In this document: piece by piece, positions 24,983-34,116 of the stretch
Position numbering within the stretch: the stretch's first letter is position 1
Layout: every line of letters starts with the position of its first letter
NCBI GenBank assembly: GCA_963805605.1
Contig: CAWDUX010000002.1
Span: 3,100,001 to 3,164,000 of the forward strand
Length of the DNA: 64,000 nucleotides
Source: Actinocatenispora sp963805605
GTDB lineage: Bacteria; Actinomycetota; Actinomycetes; Mycobacteriales; Micromonosporaceae
Reading direction: 5' to 3'
Translations under genes and position numbers: made by a program
The notes under the pieces: model-generated
What the model saw: the letters and a program-made list of their open reading frames with translations, nothing else
The model's database searches: none
Told to the model about the DNA's origin: nothing

Positions 24983-25087
24983 CTCAGGGTCATGGTGTAC
25001 CTCCTCCGAGGAGCCTTGCCCGGCCCGGCGCTGCTGAGCTCAGCCTACTGTTCTGCCATCGACGGCGTGGCGTGGCAGGCTCGCGGG

Positions 25088-27094
25088 ATGAACCACCTCG
25101 CCGACGCGACCTCGCCGTACCTGTTGCAACACGCCGACAACCCCGTCGACTGGTGGGAATGGGGTGCGGCGGCCTTCGACGAGGCGCGCCGCCGCGACGT
25201 ACCGGTACTGATCTCCGTCGGATATGCAGCGTGCCACTGGTGCCATGTGATGGCACACGAGTCGTTCGAGGATCAGAAGACCGCCGCGGTACTCAACGAG
25301 CACACCGTGCCGGTCAAGGTGGACCGGGAGGAACGCCCCGACGTCGACGCGGTGTACATGACCGCGACGCAGGCCATGACCGGTCAGGGTGGCTGGCCGA
25401 TGACGGTGTTCGCCACCCCGGACGGCGCGCCGTTCTGGTGCGGCACGTACATCCCGAAGCGGCAGTTCACCGAGCTGGTAAAGGCGGTGGGGAAGCTCTG
25501 GCGGGAACGCCGCGACGAGGTGCTCGGCCAGGGCGACGCGGTGGTCGACGCGCTGCGGCGGGCCGCCGTACCGGCCGGTTCGGGCCAGCCGGTCACACCG
25601 GAACTGCTGGACGCGGCGGCGGCCCGACTGGCGCGCGAACACGACACTGCCCAGGGAGGTTTCGGTGGCGCGCCGAAGTTCCCGCCGTCGATGGTGCTGC
25701 TGTTCCTGCTACGCCAGTACGCCCGTACCGGCGACGAGCGCAGCCTGCAGATCGTCCGGCACACCGCGGCACGGATGGCCCGCGGCGGCATGTACGACCA
25801 GCTCGCCGGCGGGTTTGCCCGCTACGCGGTGGACGCCACCTGGACCGTGCCGCACTTCGAGAAGATGCTGTACGACAATGCCCTGCTGCTGCGCGCCTAC
25901 GCGCACCTGTGGCGTACCACCGGCGAACCGCTGGCCCGCCGGGTGGCCCGGGAGACCGCCGAGTTCCTGCTCGACGATCTGGCCACCACCGGGGAAGGCT
26001 TCGCCGCCTCGCTGGACGCCGACACCGACGGGGTGGAGGGCCTGACCTACGTCTGGACGCCGGAGCAGCTGCACGAGGTTCTGGGCCCGGAGGACGGTGC
26101 CTGGGCCACCGGGCTGCTCGACGTGACCGGCACGTTCGAGCACGACACCAGCGTGCTGCAACTACCCGCCGACCCCGACGACCCGCAGCGGTGGGGGAGA
26201 GTACGTACCCGGTTGCGGCAGGCCCGCGATCAGCGCCCACAGCCGGCGCGCGACGACAAGGTGGTGACCGCCTGGAACGGCCTGGCGGTCACCGCACTGG
26301 CCGAGTTCGCGGCGATCTGTACGACGCTGGAGCCAGGCGACCCGCTCGCCGAGCGCGCCCTGACCACCGCGCTCCGGACGGGCCGGTTCCTGCTGGCGAA
26401 GCACCTGGTGGACGGCCGGCTGCGGCGGGTGTCGCGGCACGGGAAGGTCGGTACCCCCGCCGGCGTACTCGACGACCACGGCAGCCTGGCCCAGGCGTTC
26501 TGCACGCTGCACCAGGTGGACGGCACATCCGCCCGGGGTGACTGGCTGGCCGCGGCGGGCGCGCTGCTGGACATCGCGCTGGAGCGGTTCCGGGACGCCG
26601 ACGGCGCCTGGTACGACACCGCCGACGACGCCGAACGCCTGGTCAGCCGGCCCGCTGACCCCACCGATAATGCCACCCCGTCCGGCCTGTCGGCGGTGGC
26701 CGAGGCGCTGGTCAGCTATGCGGCACTGACCGCTTCGACCCCGCATCGGGCGGCCGCTGAGGCGGCAGTGGCCGTACTCGCGCCGATCGTGGCGGACCAT
26801 CCACGGTTCGCCGGACACACGCTGAGCGTCGCCGAGGCGATCGCGGCGGGCCCGTACCAGGTGGCCGTGGTGGGCTCGGGAGAGCCGGCCGACGCGCTGT
26901 ACGCCGCTGCCCTGCGGTCGGTCTCGCCGGGCGCCGTGGTGGTGGCCGGCGCGCCCGACGAGCGCGGCGTACCCCTGCTGGCCGACCGCCCGTTGCTGGC
27001 CGGTGCGCCCGCCGGCTATGTCTGCCGGGGTTTCGTCTGCGACCGCCCGGTCTCCGATGCCGACGAGTTGAGCGCCCAGCTGTCCGGGCACTGA
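25088..27094 (+). CDS. DUF255 thioredoxin-domain protein (YyaL/SPATA20-like)
   Basis: A 668-residue protein of a universally spread family. Residues 1-160 are a thioredoxin fold: NHLADATSPYLLQHADNPVD then WGAAAFDEARRRDVPVLISV, the CHWC motif in GYAACHWCHVMAHESFED, GQGGWPMTVFATPDG and FWCGTYIP. The rest resembles an (alpha/alpha)6 barrel like that of N-acylglucosamine epimerases, with MYDQLAGGFARYAVD and VPHFEKMLYDNALLLRAY. The exact reaction is unknown; the family is thought to be a redox or sugar-related protein. The ATG at 25088 gives the standard N-terminus. Confidence 0.9.
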   Translation: MNHLADATSPYLLQHADNPVDWWEWGAAAFDEARRRDVPVLISVGYAACHWCHVMAHESFEDQKTAAVLNEHTVPVKVDREERPDVDAVYMTATQAMTGQGGWPMTVFATPDGAPFWCGTYIPKRQFTELVKAVGKLWRERRDEVLGQGDAVVDALRRAAVPAGSGQPVTPELLDAAAARLAREHDTAQGGFGGAPKFPPSMVLLFLLRQYARTGDERSLQIVRHTAARMARGGMYDQLAGGFARYAVDATWTVPHFEKMLYDNALLLRAYAHLWRTTGEPLARRVARETAEFLLDDLATTGEGFAASLDADTDGVEGLTYVWTPEQLHEVLGPEDGAWATGLLDVTGTFEHDTSVLQLPADPDDPQRWGRVRTRLRQARDQRPQPARDDKVVTAWNGLAVTALAEFAAICTTLEPGDPLAERALTTALRTGRFLLAKHLVDGRLRRVSRHGKVGTPAGVLDDHGSLAQAFCTLHQVDGTSARGDWLAAAGALLDIALERFRDADGAWYDTADDAERLVSRPADPTDNATPSGLSAVAEALVSYAALTASTPHRAAAEAAVAVLAPIVADHPRFAGHTLSVAEAIAAGPYQVAVVGSGEPADALYAAALRSVSPGAVVVAGAPDERGVPLLADRPLLAGAPAGYVCRGFVCDRPVSDADELSAQLSGH

Positions 27095-27227
27095 CCGACC
27101 CTGCTGCCCCTCCGCTGCACCATCCCCATCCCACCGCTCGCCTCGTCTGTACGGCCTGTTGGCGTGCGTGCGTTACTCATGTAATGCTGTAATCAGAGCA
27201 ACGGATGCAAATTCCTGGGGAGGAACG

Positions 27228-27812
27228 ATGCGTGGAACAGGGCACTGGGGGCCGCACAGGGGATGGGGCCGGGGGCGTGGCGGGCAGCAGCCCGAGCCGC
27301 CGTCGGCCGACGACGCGGCGGGCTGGGTGGTTGGTCGGTTGCCTGGCGAGTGGTTCGTCGAGCCGCCGACGGTCACCGTCGACCGTGACGAGGTCATGAT
27401 CATCGGGCAGATCGAGGCGCCGGAGCTGCCCGCCGACACGACCGAGGCGGACCGGGTCGCCGCCGAGCAGGGGCGGATCGCCCGGTTCCGGGAGGACACC
27501 CGGGAGGCCCGGATCGGCGTCGCGCAGCAGCTCGAACACCGCTACCAGCGGCGGGCCAGCTGGGGCGCCAGCTGCGGTGACAGCACCGAGATGTTCACCA
27601 CCCAGTCCGTACCGGTGATGACGCGGTTGCGTCAGCCGGAACGTCAGGTGCTCGACACGCTGGTCGACTCCGGCGTGGCCCGGTCCCGTTCGGAGGCGCT
27701 CGCCTGGTGCGTACGACTGGTCGGCGAGCACGCAGACTCGTGGCTGACCGAGCTGCGCGGGGCGATGGCCAGTGTCGATGAACTGCGCCGCCGGGGCCCG
27801 GACCTGGGCTGA
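27228..27812 (+). CDS. Conserved hypothetical protein with ribbon-helix-helix-like C-terminus
   Basis: A 194-residue protein that I do not recognise beyond its actinobacterial look. The N-terminus is His/Gly/Arg-rich; the middle (WVVGRLPGEWFVEPPTVTVD then DEVMIIGQIEAPEL) is beta-like; a charged coiled stretch follows. The C-terminal TRLRQPERQVLDTLVDSGVA then RSRSEALAWCVRLVGEHADS looks like the ribbon-helix-helix pattern of small repressors. The ATG at 27228 follows GGGGAGGAACG directly. A hairpin terminator follows. Confidence 0.7.
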   Translation: MRGTGHWGPHRGWGRGRGGQQPEPPSADDAAGWVVGRLPGEWFVEPPTVTVDRDEVMIIGQIEAPELPADTTEADRVAAEQGRIARFREDTREARIGVAQQLEHRYQRRASWGASCGDSTEMFTTQSVPVMTRLRQPERQVLDTLVDSGVARSRSEALAWCVRLVGEHADSWLTELRGAMASVDELRRRGPDLG

Positions 27813-27819
27813 GCGTCGC

Positions 27820-27860
27820 CGGCCGCCCCGCGTCCACTCCGGTGGCCGTCGGGGCGGCCG
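27820..27860 (+). terminator. Hairpin terminator
   Basis: CGGCCGCCCCG (27820-27830) pairs perfectly with CGGGGCGGCCG (27850-27860) across a 19-nt loop, just after the preceding gene's stop. Confidence 0.6.
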
Positions 27861-27912
27861 TACCGGGCGCTGTTTGTCGGTGCTTGCCGTTTGCCGGCGC
27901 ATCCGATCGGCG

Positions 27913-27918
27913 TACTCT
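27913..27918 (+). promoter_or_regulatory. -10 box of the prenyl synthase gene (leaderless)
   Basis: TACTCT ends 8 nt before the GTG at 27927 and no ribosome site intervenes, the arrangement of a leaderless actinobacterial promoter. Confidence 0.45.
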
Positions 27919-27926
27919 GCCTAGCC

Positions 27927-28697
27927 GTGAGTCTGCGCAACCTCATCTATGGCCTGTACGAACGGCGACTACGCGCGGGCCTGGCCGGGAAGCCGCTGCC
28001 ACACCACGTTGCGGTCATCATCGACGGGAACCGTCGATGGGCCAGAGCGATGGGCTTCGACGACCCGAGCCGCGGCCACCTGGCTGGCGGGCGGAAGATC
28101 GAACAACTGCTCGGATGGTGCGACGATGCCGGTATCGGGCACGTCACCATCTACATGCTGTCCACCGACAATCTGAACCGGCCGGTGGAACAGCTCGATC
28201 CGCTGCTGCGGGTGATCGAGACGGTGGTCACCGAGTTGGCCGCGCCGGAGCGGCCGTGGCGGCTGCACGTCGCCGGTGCGTTGGACATTCTGCCGGCCCG
28301 TACCGCGGAGGTACTGAAAGCGGCGGAGGAGCAGACCGTGGCGCGTTCCGGCGGCGCCCGAGTCAACGTCGCGGTCGGCTACGGCGGTCGTCGGGAGATT
28401 GCCGACGCGGTCCGTTCGCTGCTCCAGCAGCACGCCGAGGCCGGCACCACCATCGAGGAGCTGGCCGAGGTGCTCGACGTCGACCACATCGCCGAGCATC
28501 TCTACACCCGGGGCCAGCCGGACCCGGATCTGATCATCCGTACCAGTGGTGAGCAGCGTTTGTCCGGATTCCTGACGTGGCAGAGCGCCCACTCGGAGTT
28601 CTACTTCTGCGAGGCGCACTGGCCGGAGTTCCGGCGTACGGATTTTCTCCGCGCTCTGCGCTCGTACGCAAACCGGCAGCGTCGGTACGGCAGCTGA
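27927..28697 (+). CDS. Cis-prenyl diphosphate synthase (short-chain UppS-like)
   Basis: A 256-residue cis-prenyltransferase that extends allylic diphosphates with IPP. The pyrophosphate-binding start VAVIIDGNRRWARAMGFDDP carries the catalytic aspartate; other family motifs are GHLAGGRKIEQLLGWC, TIYMLSTDNLNRP, ADAVRSLLQQH, and the C-terminal IRTSGEQRLSGFLTWQSAHS and EFYFCEAHWPEFRRTDFLRA. By position beside DUF255 and near PhoH it corresponds to the mycobacterial Rv1086 type that makes short Z-prenyl diphosphates, distinct from the decaprenyl enzyme; product length cannot be read from the sequence. GTG start without a ribosome site but with a -10 box 8 nt upstream. Confidence 0.9.
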   Translation: MSLRNLIYGLYERRLRAGLAGKPLPHHVAVIIDGNRRWARAMGFDDPSRGHLAGGRKIEQLLGWCDDAGIGHVTIYMLSTDNLNRPVEQLDPLLRVIETVVTELAAPERPWRLHVAGALDILPARTAEVLKAAEEQTVARSGGARVNVAVGYGGRREIADAVRSLLQQHAEAGTTIEELAEVLDVDHIAEHLYTRGQPDPDLIIRTSGEQRLSGFLTWQSAHSEFYFCEAHWPEFRRTDFLRALRSYANRQRRYGS

Positions 28698-29048
28698 CGG
28701 CACCGGCAGCCGTCCTTAGAACGGCTGATGCCTCCGCTACCTGCGACGACGGCGTTTCCGGCGCGAACCGGACGGTACGGCGGGTACTGCGGCGAGGTGC
28801 TGACTACCCGCCCGTAACCGGGCTGCCGGCCGCATGGAACAGGGACAAATCAGGTTTGTCTTGGGCCGTACTACTGGCCGTGCACGCCTCGGATCGCTAA
28901 CGTCATGATCGTGGTGCGGGGTCGTCCCGACCACCCGGGAGGCCCGGATGCGACATGCGTTGTCACTCCGGCCGGCACCCGGCCCGAGTGCGGGCGGGTA
29001 CCGGCGGACACGGGAGCAGGGGCGTGGAGGTGCGCGTCCCGACGGAGC
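28698..29048. other. 351-bp intergenic region
   Basis: No gene is recognised. A small hairpin CAGCCGT/ACGGCTG (28707-28727) just after the prenyl synthase may act as its terminator. The hemolysin III or coaA/glyA genes seen here in mycobacteria are absent. Confidence 0.45.
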
Positions 29049-30380
29049 ATGCCAGTGACCACACGTCGTAGCACGCAAGCCCCCATCCCCGGTCGGCGCA
29101 CCTACGTCCTGGACACCTCAGTGCTGCTGTCCGACCCGTCGGCGTTCCGGAGGTTCGAGGAGCACTCGGTGGTGCTCCCACTGGTTGTGATCGGTGAGTT
29201 GGAAGGCAAACGTCACCACCCCGAACTGGGTTGGTTCGCCCGGGAGGCGTTGCGCCTGCTGGACGACCTACGGACCCGGTACGGGCGGCTGGACCAGCCG
29301 GTGCCGGTGAACGAGGCCGAGGGCACCGTGGTGGTGGAGCTGAACCATTCCGACCCTTCGGTGCTTCCACCCGGGTTCCGTAACGACACCAACGACGCCC
29401 GGATCCTGGCCGTGGCACTGGCGTTGCGGGCCGAAGGACAGGACGTCACGCTCGTCACCAAGGACATGCCGCTGCGGGTGAAGGCCGCGTCGGTGGGGCT
29501 GCCGGCCGACGAGTACCGGCACGGTCAGGCCTCCGATCCGAGCTGGAGCGGGATGGCCGAGGCCGACCTGACCGAGGACGAGGCGAACGAGCTGTACGAC
29601 GGGGCGCATCTGGACCTGCCCGCCGCTCGTGACCTGCCCTGTCACACCGGTCTGGTGCTGTCCTCGCCGCGGGGCTCGGCGCTCGGGCGGCTTCGACCGG
29701 ACAAGCTCGTCCAACTGGTACGCGGCGACCGTGAGGCGTTCGGTCTGCACGGCCGCTCGGCCGAGCAGCGCATCGCGCTGGATCTGCTGCTGGACAACGA
29801 GATCGGCATCGTGTCGATGGGCGGCCGGGCCGGTACCGGCAAGTCCGCGCTGGCGTTGTGCGCCGGTCTGGAACTGGTGATGGAGCGCCGGGCGCACAAG
29901 AAGGTCGTGGTGTTCCGCCCGCTGTACGCCGTCGGTGGCCAGGATCTGGGCTATCTGCCGGGCAGCGAGTCGGAGAAGATGTCGCCCTGGGCGCAGGCGG
30001 TCTTCGACACGCTGGGCGCCCTGACCTCGTCGCATGTGGTCGAGGAGGTGATGGACCGCGGGTTGCTGGAGGTGCTGCCGCTGACCCACATCCGGGGCCG
30101 TTCGCTGCACGACGCGTTCGTGATCGTGGATGAGGCGCAGTCGCTGGAGCGTGGCGTGCTACTCACCGTGCTGTCCCGGATCGGTACCGGCTCCCGGGTG
30201 GTGCTCACCCACGACGTTGCGCAGCGTGACAATCTGCGGGTCGGCCGGTACGACGGGGTGACCGCGGTGATCGAGACCCTGAAGGGGCATCCGCTCTTCG
30301 CGCACGTGACACTGAACCGGTCTGAGCGGTCCAGGATCGCCGAAGTGGTGACGGATCTCCTAGAAGATCTCACGCCATAG
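29049..30380 (+). CDS. PIN-PhoH fusion ATPase (PhoH2)
   Basis: A 443-residue protein. An N-terminal PIN ribonuclease domain (YVLDTSVLLSDPSAFRRF, LVVIGELEGKRHH, NDARILAVALALRA, LVTKDMPLRVKA) has four conserved acidic positions. The C-terminal PhoH ATPase (from about residue 240) has the Walker A GGRAGTGKSALALCAG, VFRPLYAVGGQDLGYLPGSE and the Walker B VIVDEAQSLERGV. PhoH2 proteins of mycobacteria are sequence-specific RNA helicase/RNases. Start ATG at 29049 with GGAG upstream; a GTG six bases downstream (29055) is the alternative. It stands alone on the strand. Confidence 0.92.
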   Translation: MPVTTRRSTQAPIPGRRTYVLDTSVLLSDPSAFRRFEEHSVVLPLVVIGELEGKRHHPELGWFAREALRLLDDLRTRYGRLDQPVPVNEAEGTVVVELNHSDPSVLPPGFRNDTNDARILAVALALRAEGQDVTLVTKDMPLRVKAASVGLPADEYRHGQASDPSWSGMAEADLTEDEANELYDGAHLDLPAARDLPCHTGLVLSSPRGSALGRLRPDKLVQLVRGDREAFGLHGRSAEQRIALDLLLDNEIGIVSMGGRAGTGKSALALCAGLELVMERRAHKKVVVFRPLYAVGGQDLGYLPGSESEKMSPWAQAVFDTLGALTSSHVVEEVMDRGLLEVLPLTHIRGRSLHDAFVIVDEAQSLERGVLLTVLSRIGTGSRVVLTHDVAQRDNLRVGRYDGVTAVIETLKGHPLFAHVTLNRSERSRIAEVVTDLLEDLTP

Positions 30381-30642
30381 CGGGCATTTCAGTACCAGGT
30401 GTAGTGGTTCGCCCGCTGGTCCCGTTGTGGATCGGCGGGCGTTCCGCTGTTTTCGGTGACTTTCCGTTGTACGGTGATTGCGGTTAGTCACCTGATTTAC
30501 CACGGACAGTGATCGTTGACACTATCTGTGGGCTCCGGGGTGGCGTGTCGCGTTCCGGTGGGTCAGGGTGATACGCCGAGCGTCGGTCGACTGGCCCTCA
30601 CGGTCACCGACGCGGACCTGTCCCCGTTGAAGGGAACAACGC

Positions 30643-31335
30643 GTGAACCGGATCTGGACCAAGGTGTCGGTTCGGGTGTTCGCTGTCTTCGTACTCGTGG
30701 TCGGCCTCGTCGCCGGTGCATACCTCGGGGTGAAGCGCACCAGCACCCCACAGACCACACAGGCCGCCCAGTACCTCGGTGAGCCGGTCGACCCGATCGC
30801 CGACCAGAAGCAGCGCCGTCAGGCAATCGACGGCTACCGCCAGGACCACATGCGCGAAGACGCCAGCCGCAGCGCCTCCCGCGACGCGCAGCGCAAGGCC
30901 GACGCCGGAGGCGAACACGCCGCCGCCGTTGCCCAGGACGCCGACGATGCCAAGAAGGCCGCCGAGGCCGCCAAGAAGTCGTCATCCGGCAGCGACAGCG
31001 CCCCCGTCGGCCCGGTGCCCACCTCCTGCAAGGAGTACTCCGGGAACAAGGCCACCGGCTGCACCCTGCTCCTGCAGGGCGGCTTCGCCATCGACCAGAT
31101 GGGCTGCCTGTCGCAGCTCTGGGACCGGGAAAGCGGCTGGAACCCGCACGCCTCGAACCCGTCCGGTGCCTACGGCATCCCGCAGGCCCTGCCGGGCGAC
31201 AAGATGGCCGCCTACGGCAGCGACTGGCAGGACAACGCCGCCACCCAGATCAAGTGGGGCCTCAGCTACATCAAGGGCAAATACTCCACCCCCTGCGGCG
31301 CCTGGCAACACTCCCAGAACACCGGCTGGTACTGA
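30643..31335 (+). CDS. Secreted/anchored lytic-transglycosylase-like protein
   Basis: A 230-residue protein. Residues 8-28 (VSVRVFAVFVLVVGLVAGAY) are an uncleaved signal anchor or signal peptide. A charged Ala/Glu/Lys-rich stretch (about 55-115) is probably helical. The C-terminus is a SLT-like domain: CLSQLWDRESGWNPHASNPS, AYGIPQALPGDKMAAYGSDW and IKWGLSYIKGKYSTPCGAWQ, with the catalytic glutamate in DRESGWN. It should cut peptidoglycan glycan strands outside the membrane. The upstream 262 bp contain GGTGACT/AGTCACC arms (30455-30492) and TTGACA at 30516; these may be its promoter region. Three tandem repeats follow immediately. Confidence 0.85.
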   Translation: MNRIWTKVSVRVFAVFVLVVGLVAGAYLGVKRTSTPQTTQAAQYLGEPVDPIADQKQRRQAIDGYRQDHMREDASRSASRDAQRKADAGGEHAAAVAQDADDAKKAAEAAKKSSSGSDSAPVGPVPTSCKEYSGNKATGCTLLLQGGFAIDQMGCLSQLWDRESGWNPHASNPSGAYGIPQALPGDKMAAYGSDWQDNAATQIKWGLSYIKGKYSTPCGAWQHSQNTGWY

Positions 31336-31336
31336 G

Positions 31337-31904
31337 ACATGGCCTCGCTCGCTTCGCTCGACTCGGCGGGCGCTGGCTCCACCGGCGCTTGGATCGGCCT
31401 GTTGAAGGCCTGCGGGGGCGACGCCTTCGGCGCGCCTCCTCGGGCTTCTGCGGCCGAGCGCGCCGGCTACGCCATCGCGTGACGGTCCAGGCGGGGTTGT
31501 CCCGCGCCCAGCGCGGGACCCGCTCGTTACATGGCCTCGCTCGCTTCGCTCGACTCGGCGGGCGCTGGCTCCGCCGGCGCTTGGATCGGCCTGTGAAGAC
31601 CTGCGGGGGCGACGCCTTCGGCGCGCCTCCTCGGGCTTCTGCGGCCGAGCGCGCCGGCTACGCCATCGCGTGACGGTCCAGGCGGGGTTGTCCCGCGCCC
31701 AGCGCGGGACCCGCTCGTTACATGGCCTCGCTCGCTTCGCTCGACTCGGCGGGCGCTGGCTCCGCCGGCGCTTGGATCGGCCTGTAGAAGACCTGCGGGG
31801 GCGACGCCTTCGGCGCGCCTCCTCGGGCTTCTGCGGCCGAGCGCGCCGGCTACGCCATCGCGTGACGGTCCAGGCGGGGTTGTCCCGCGCCCCGCGCGGG
31901 ACCC
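31337..31904. repeat. Three tandem ~191-bp repeats, each ending in a GC-rich hairpin
   Basis: Unit 1 is 31337-31528, unit 2 is 31529-31719, and unit 3 is 31720-31904. Each starts ATGGCCTCGCTCGCTTCGCT about 2 nt in and ends with a hairpin GTCCCGCGC/GCGCGGGAC (3-nt loop). The units are nearly identical; the main differences are 1-2 bases after CGGCCTGT. Unit 1 carries an open 47-codon frame (31339-31482), but units 2 and 3 stop after 21 codons, so I do not call a gene. They fill the gap between the transglycosylase and rhomboid genes. Confidence 0.85.
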
Positions 31905-32085
31905 TGGAACCCCAGCTATGGCCATGTCACTCGGCCCGGTCCCAGCACTGACACCGCCGGGCCGGGGTCCGGTCCCGCCGCCGTGGTCCGGCACCGGCAC
32001 TGCTCTGGTGCTGGCGCTGGGGGGTTGTTGTGGGTTTGGGGGGGTCTGGCAGGCGGGAGTGGCGGACTGCTGGTAACAAGGAAGG

Positions 32086-32859
32086 GTGAGCATCAGGGGT
32101 GGTGCGTCGGTGGAGGCGAGCCGTACGCGGGCTGAGCAGCTGAGGTTCGGCACCGAGGCGTTCTATGCCTCCATCGGGCGCGCGTTCCTGGCGATGTGCG
32201 CCTTCGTCCCGGTGCTGTGGGCCGTTGAAGGACTCAACACGCTGCTGGGTAACGGGTTGGACCGGGCCGGCGGGATCCGGCCGCGGAGTCTGGCCGGGGT
32301 GGACGGCATCGTCTTCGCGCCGTTCCTGCACGCCAGTTTTCCGCATGTGTTGGCCAACAGTGTGCCGCTGCTGCTGCTCGGTACGTTCGTGATGGCCGGT
32401 CAGTTCAAGCGGTTTCTGCTGATCACGGCGTTCATCGCGGTGATCAGCGGGTTGTCGGTGTGGTTGTTCAGCCCGACGAACACGTTGACGGTCGGTGCCA
32501 GCGGCGTGATCTTCGGCTACCTGGGTTATCTGCTGCTGCGCGGCATCGTGGAGCGGCGCTGGTGGAGCCTGGGCGTGAGCGTACTGATGGGCCTGCTGTT
32601 CGGTTGGCAGTTGTCCGGTGTTCTGCCTGGTGAGCCGCAGGTGTCCTGGCAGGGCCATCTCGGCGGGTTCGTGGCCGGGTTGCTGGCCGCGGTCCTGTTC
32701 CGTCAGCGGTCGCTGGGGACGCCCGCGCCGGGCCCGACCAGCCTGAGGGGGTCGAAGGATGCCACGCTGACGCTGCCTGGGGGTCAGAGTCCGGCGGATG
32801 AGAGCCCGACCCTGCCTGACCTTGGCAGCGCCAGCAAGGCGCCGGGCGCGGCCACCTGA
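32086..32859 (+). CDS. Rhomboid-family intramembrane serine protease
   Basis: A 257-residue membrane protease with six or so helices. The catalytic serine is in LTVGASGVIFGYLGYL and the catalytic histidine in WQGHLGGFVAGLLAAVLF; HASFPHVLANSVPLLLLGTF is the usual HxxxN region. The C-terminal tail is Pro/Ser-rich and cytoplasmic. GTG start. Rhomboids cleave transmembrane substrates; the substrate is unknown. It is convergent with glpX. Confidence 0.9.
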   Translation: MSIRGGASVEASRTRAEQLRFGTEAFYASIGRAFLAMCAFVPVLWAVEGLNTLLGNGLDRAGGIRPRSLAGVDGIVFAPFLHASFPHVLANSVPLLLLGTFVMAGQFKRFLLITAFIAVISGLSVWLFSPTNTLTVGASGVIFGYLGYLLLRGIVERRWWSLGVSVLMGLLFGWQLSGVLPGEPQVSWQGHLGGFVAGLLAAVLFRQRSLGTPAPGPTSLRGSKDATLTLPGGQSPADESPTLPDLGSASKAPGAAT

Positions 32860-32959
32860 CGGGCGCCCGACCCGACTGTGTGGCCGGATGAGCACCCGGG
32901 TCCCGACCGCCCGTTGATTACCGGCGGCGGTCACCGGGTGGCAGCGTGCCGCGACGCGG

Positions 32960-33994
32960 TCAGAGTTCCTCGATCGGCATCCCGTCGAAGTCGACCATGG
33001 CGTACTCCCGCAGCTTCTCCAGCCGGTGGAAGCCGTCGATCATCCGGATCGTGCCGCTCTTGGAGCGCATCACCATCGACTGGGTGCTGACGCCACCGGA
33101 GCGGTACCGGACTCCGCGGAGCAGGCCACCGTCGGTGACGCCGGTCGCGGCGAAGAACGCGTTGTCGCCGGACACCAGGTCGTTGGTGGACAGCACCCGG
33201 TCCAGGTCGTGCCCGGCGTCGAGCGCCTTCTGCCGTTCCGCGTCGTCCTGCGGCCACAGCTTCGCCTGCAGTTCGCCACCCAGGCATTTCAGCGCGCAGG
33301 CGGTGATGATGCCCTCGGGCGTGCCGCCGATGCCCATCAGTACGTCCACGCCGCTCTGCTCGCGGGCCGCGCTGATCGCCCCGGCCACGTCACCGTCGCT
33401 GATGAACTGGATCCGCGCGCCGGTCTCGCGTACCTCGCTGACCAGCTGATCGTGCCGGGGCCGGTCGAGGATGCAGACCGTCACGTCGGAGATGCTGGTC
33501 CGCTTCGTACGGGCGATCCGGCGCAGGTTCTCCCGTACCGGCGCCTCGATGTCGATCACGCCCACGCAGTCCGGGCCGACCGCCAGCTTGTCCATGTAGA
33601 ACACCGCGGACGGGTCGAACATGGCGCCACGTTCGGCGACCGCGAGTACGGCCAGGGCGTTGGGCATGCCCGCCGCCATCAGTGTCGTACCGTCCACCGG
33701 GTCGACCGCGACGTCGACCTCGGGGCCGGTGCCGTCACCGACCTGTTCGCCGTTGTACAGCATCGGCGCGTTGTCCTTCTCGCCCTCACCGATGACGACG
33801 ACACCGCTCATCTGGATCGAGTTGATCAGTTGGCGCATCGCGTCGACGGCCGCGCCGTCGCCGCCTTCCTTGTCTCCCCGGCCGACCCACCGGCCGGCCG
33901 CCATCGCGGCCGCTTCGGTGACCCGGACCAGCTCCAACGCCAGGTTGCGGTCGAGTACCTCGGTACGACGGGTACCTGGTGACTGTTCGGACAT
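32960..33994 (-). CDS. glpX: Fructose-1,6-bisphosphatase class II (GlpX)
   Basis: A 344-residue gluconeogenic phosphatase converting fructose-1,6-bisphosphate to fructose-6-phosphate. Metal-binding motifs are VVVIGEGEKDNAPMLYNGE and VAVDPVDGTTLMAAGM; GIGGTPEGIITACALKCLGG is the family glycine-rich loop. The ATG at 33994 follows GGCGAGGGGG. In actinobacteria this is the main FBPase. Divergent from the DUF4245 gene, as in M. tuberculosis. Confidence 0.95.
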   Translation of the reverse strand: MSEQSPGTRRTEVLDRNLALELVRVTEAAAMAAGRWVGRGDKEGGDGAAVDAMRQLINSIQMSGVVVIGEGEKDNAPMLYNGEQVGDGTGPEVDVAVDPVDGTTLMAAGMPNALAVLAVAERGAMFDPSAVFYMDKLAVGPDCVGVIDIEAPVRENLRRIARTKRTSISDVTVCILDRPRHDQLVSEVRETGARIQFISDGDVAGAISAAREQSGVDVLMGIGGTPEGIITACALKCLGGELQAKLWPQDDAERQKALDAGHDLDRVLSTNDLVSGDNAFFAATGVTDGGLLRGVRYRSGGVSTQSMVMRSKSGTIRMIDGFHRLEKLREYAMVDFDGMPIEEL

Positions 33995-34116
33995 GCTGCC
34001 CCCTCGCCAGATCGTCACGCTAGCCAGAATCTTGGCAGAGACGGCCGCCGTGTGCCGCCGACCCGGCCATCTGGGACTGGTTCGTCTCACCGCGCGGGGC
34101 TCGGGACGACCCCGCC

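Noticed and set aside
30381..30642. A possible c-di-AMP (ydaO) riboswitch before the transglycosylase-like gene
   Set aside because: Such riboswitches are common before cell-wall hydrolases in actinobacteria, but I do not see the conserved core motifs here; only a GGTGACT/AGTCACC pair and a TTGACA are visible.
31339..31482. A 47-codon open frame in the first 191-bp repeat
   Set aside because: The other two units interrupt the same frame after 21 codons and there is no good ribosome site, so coding is not supported.
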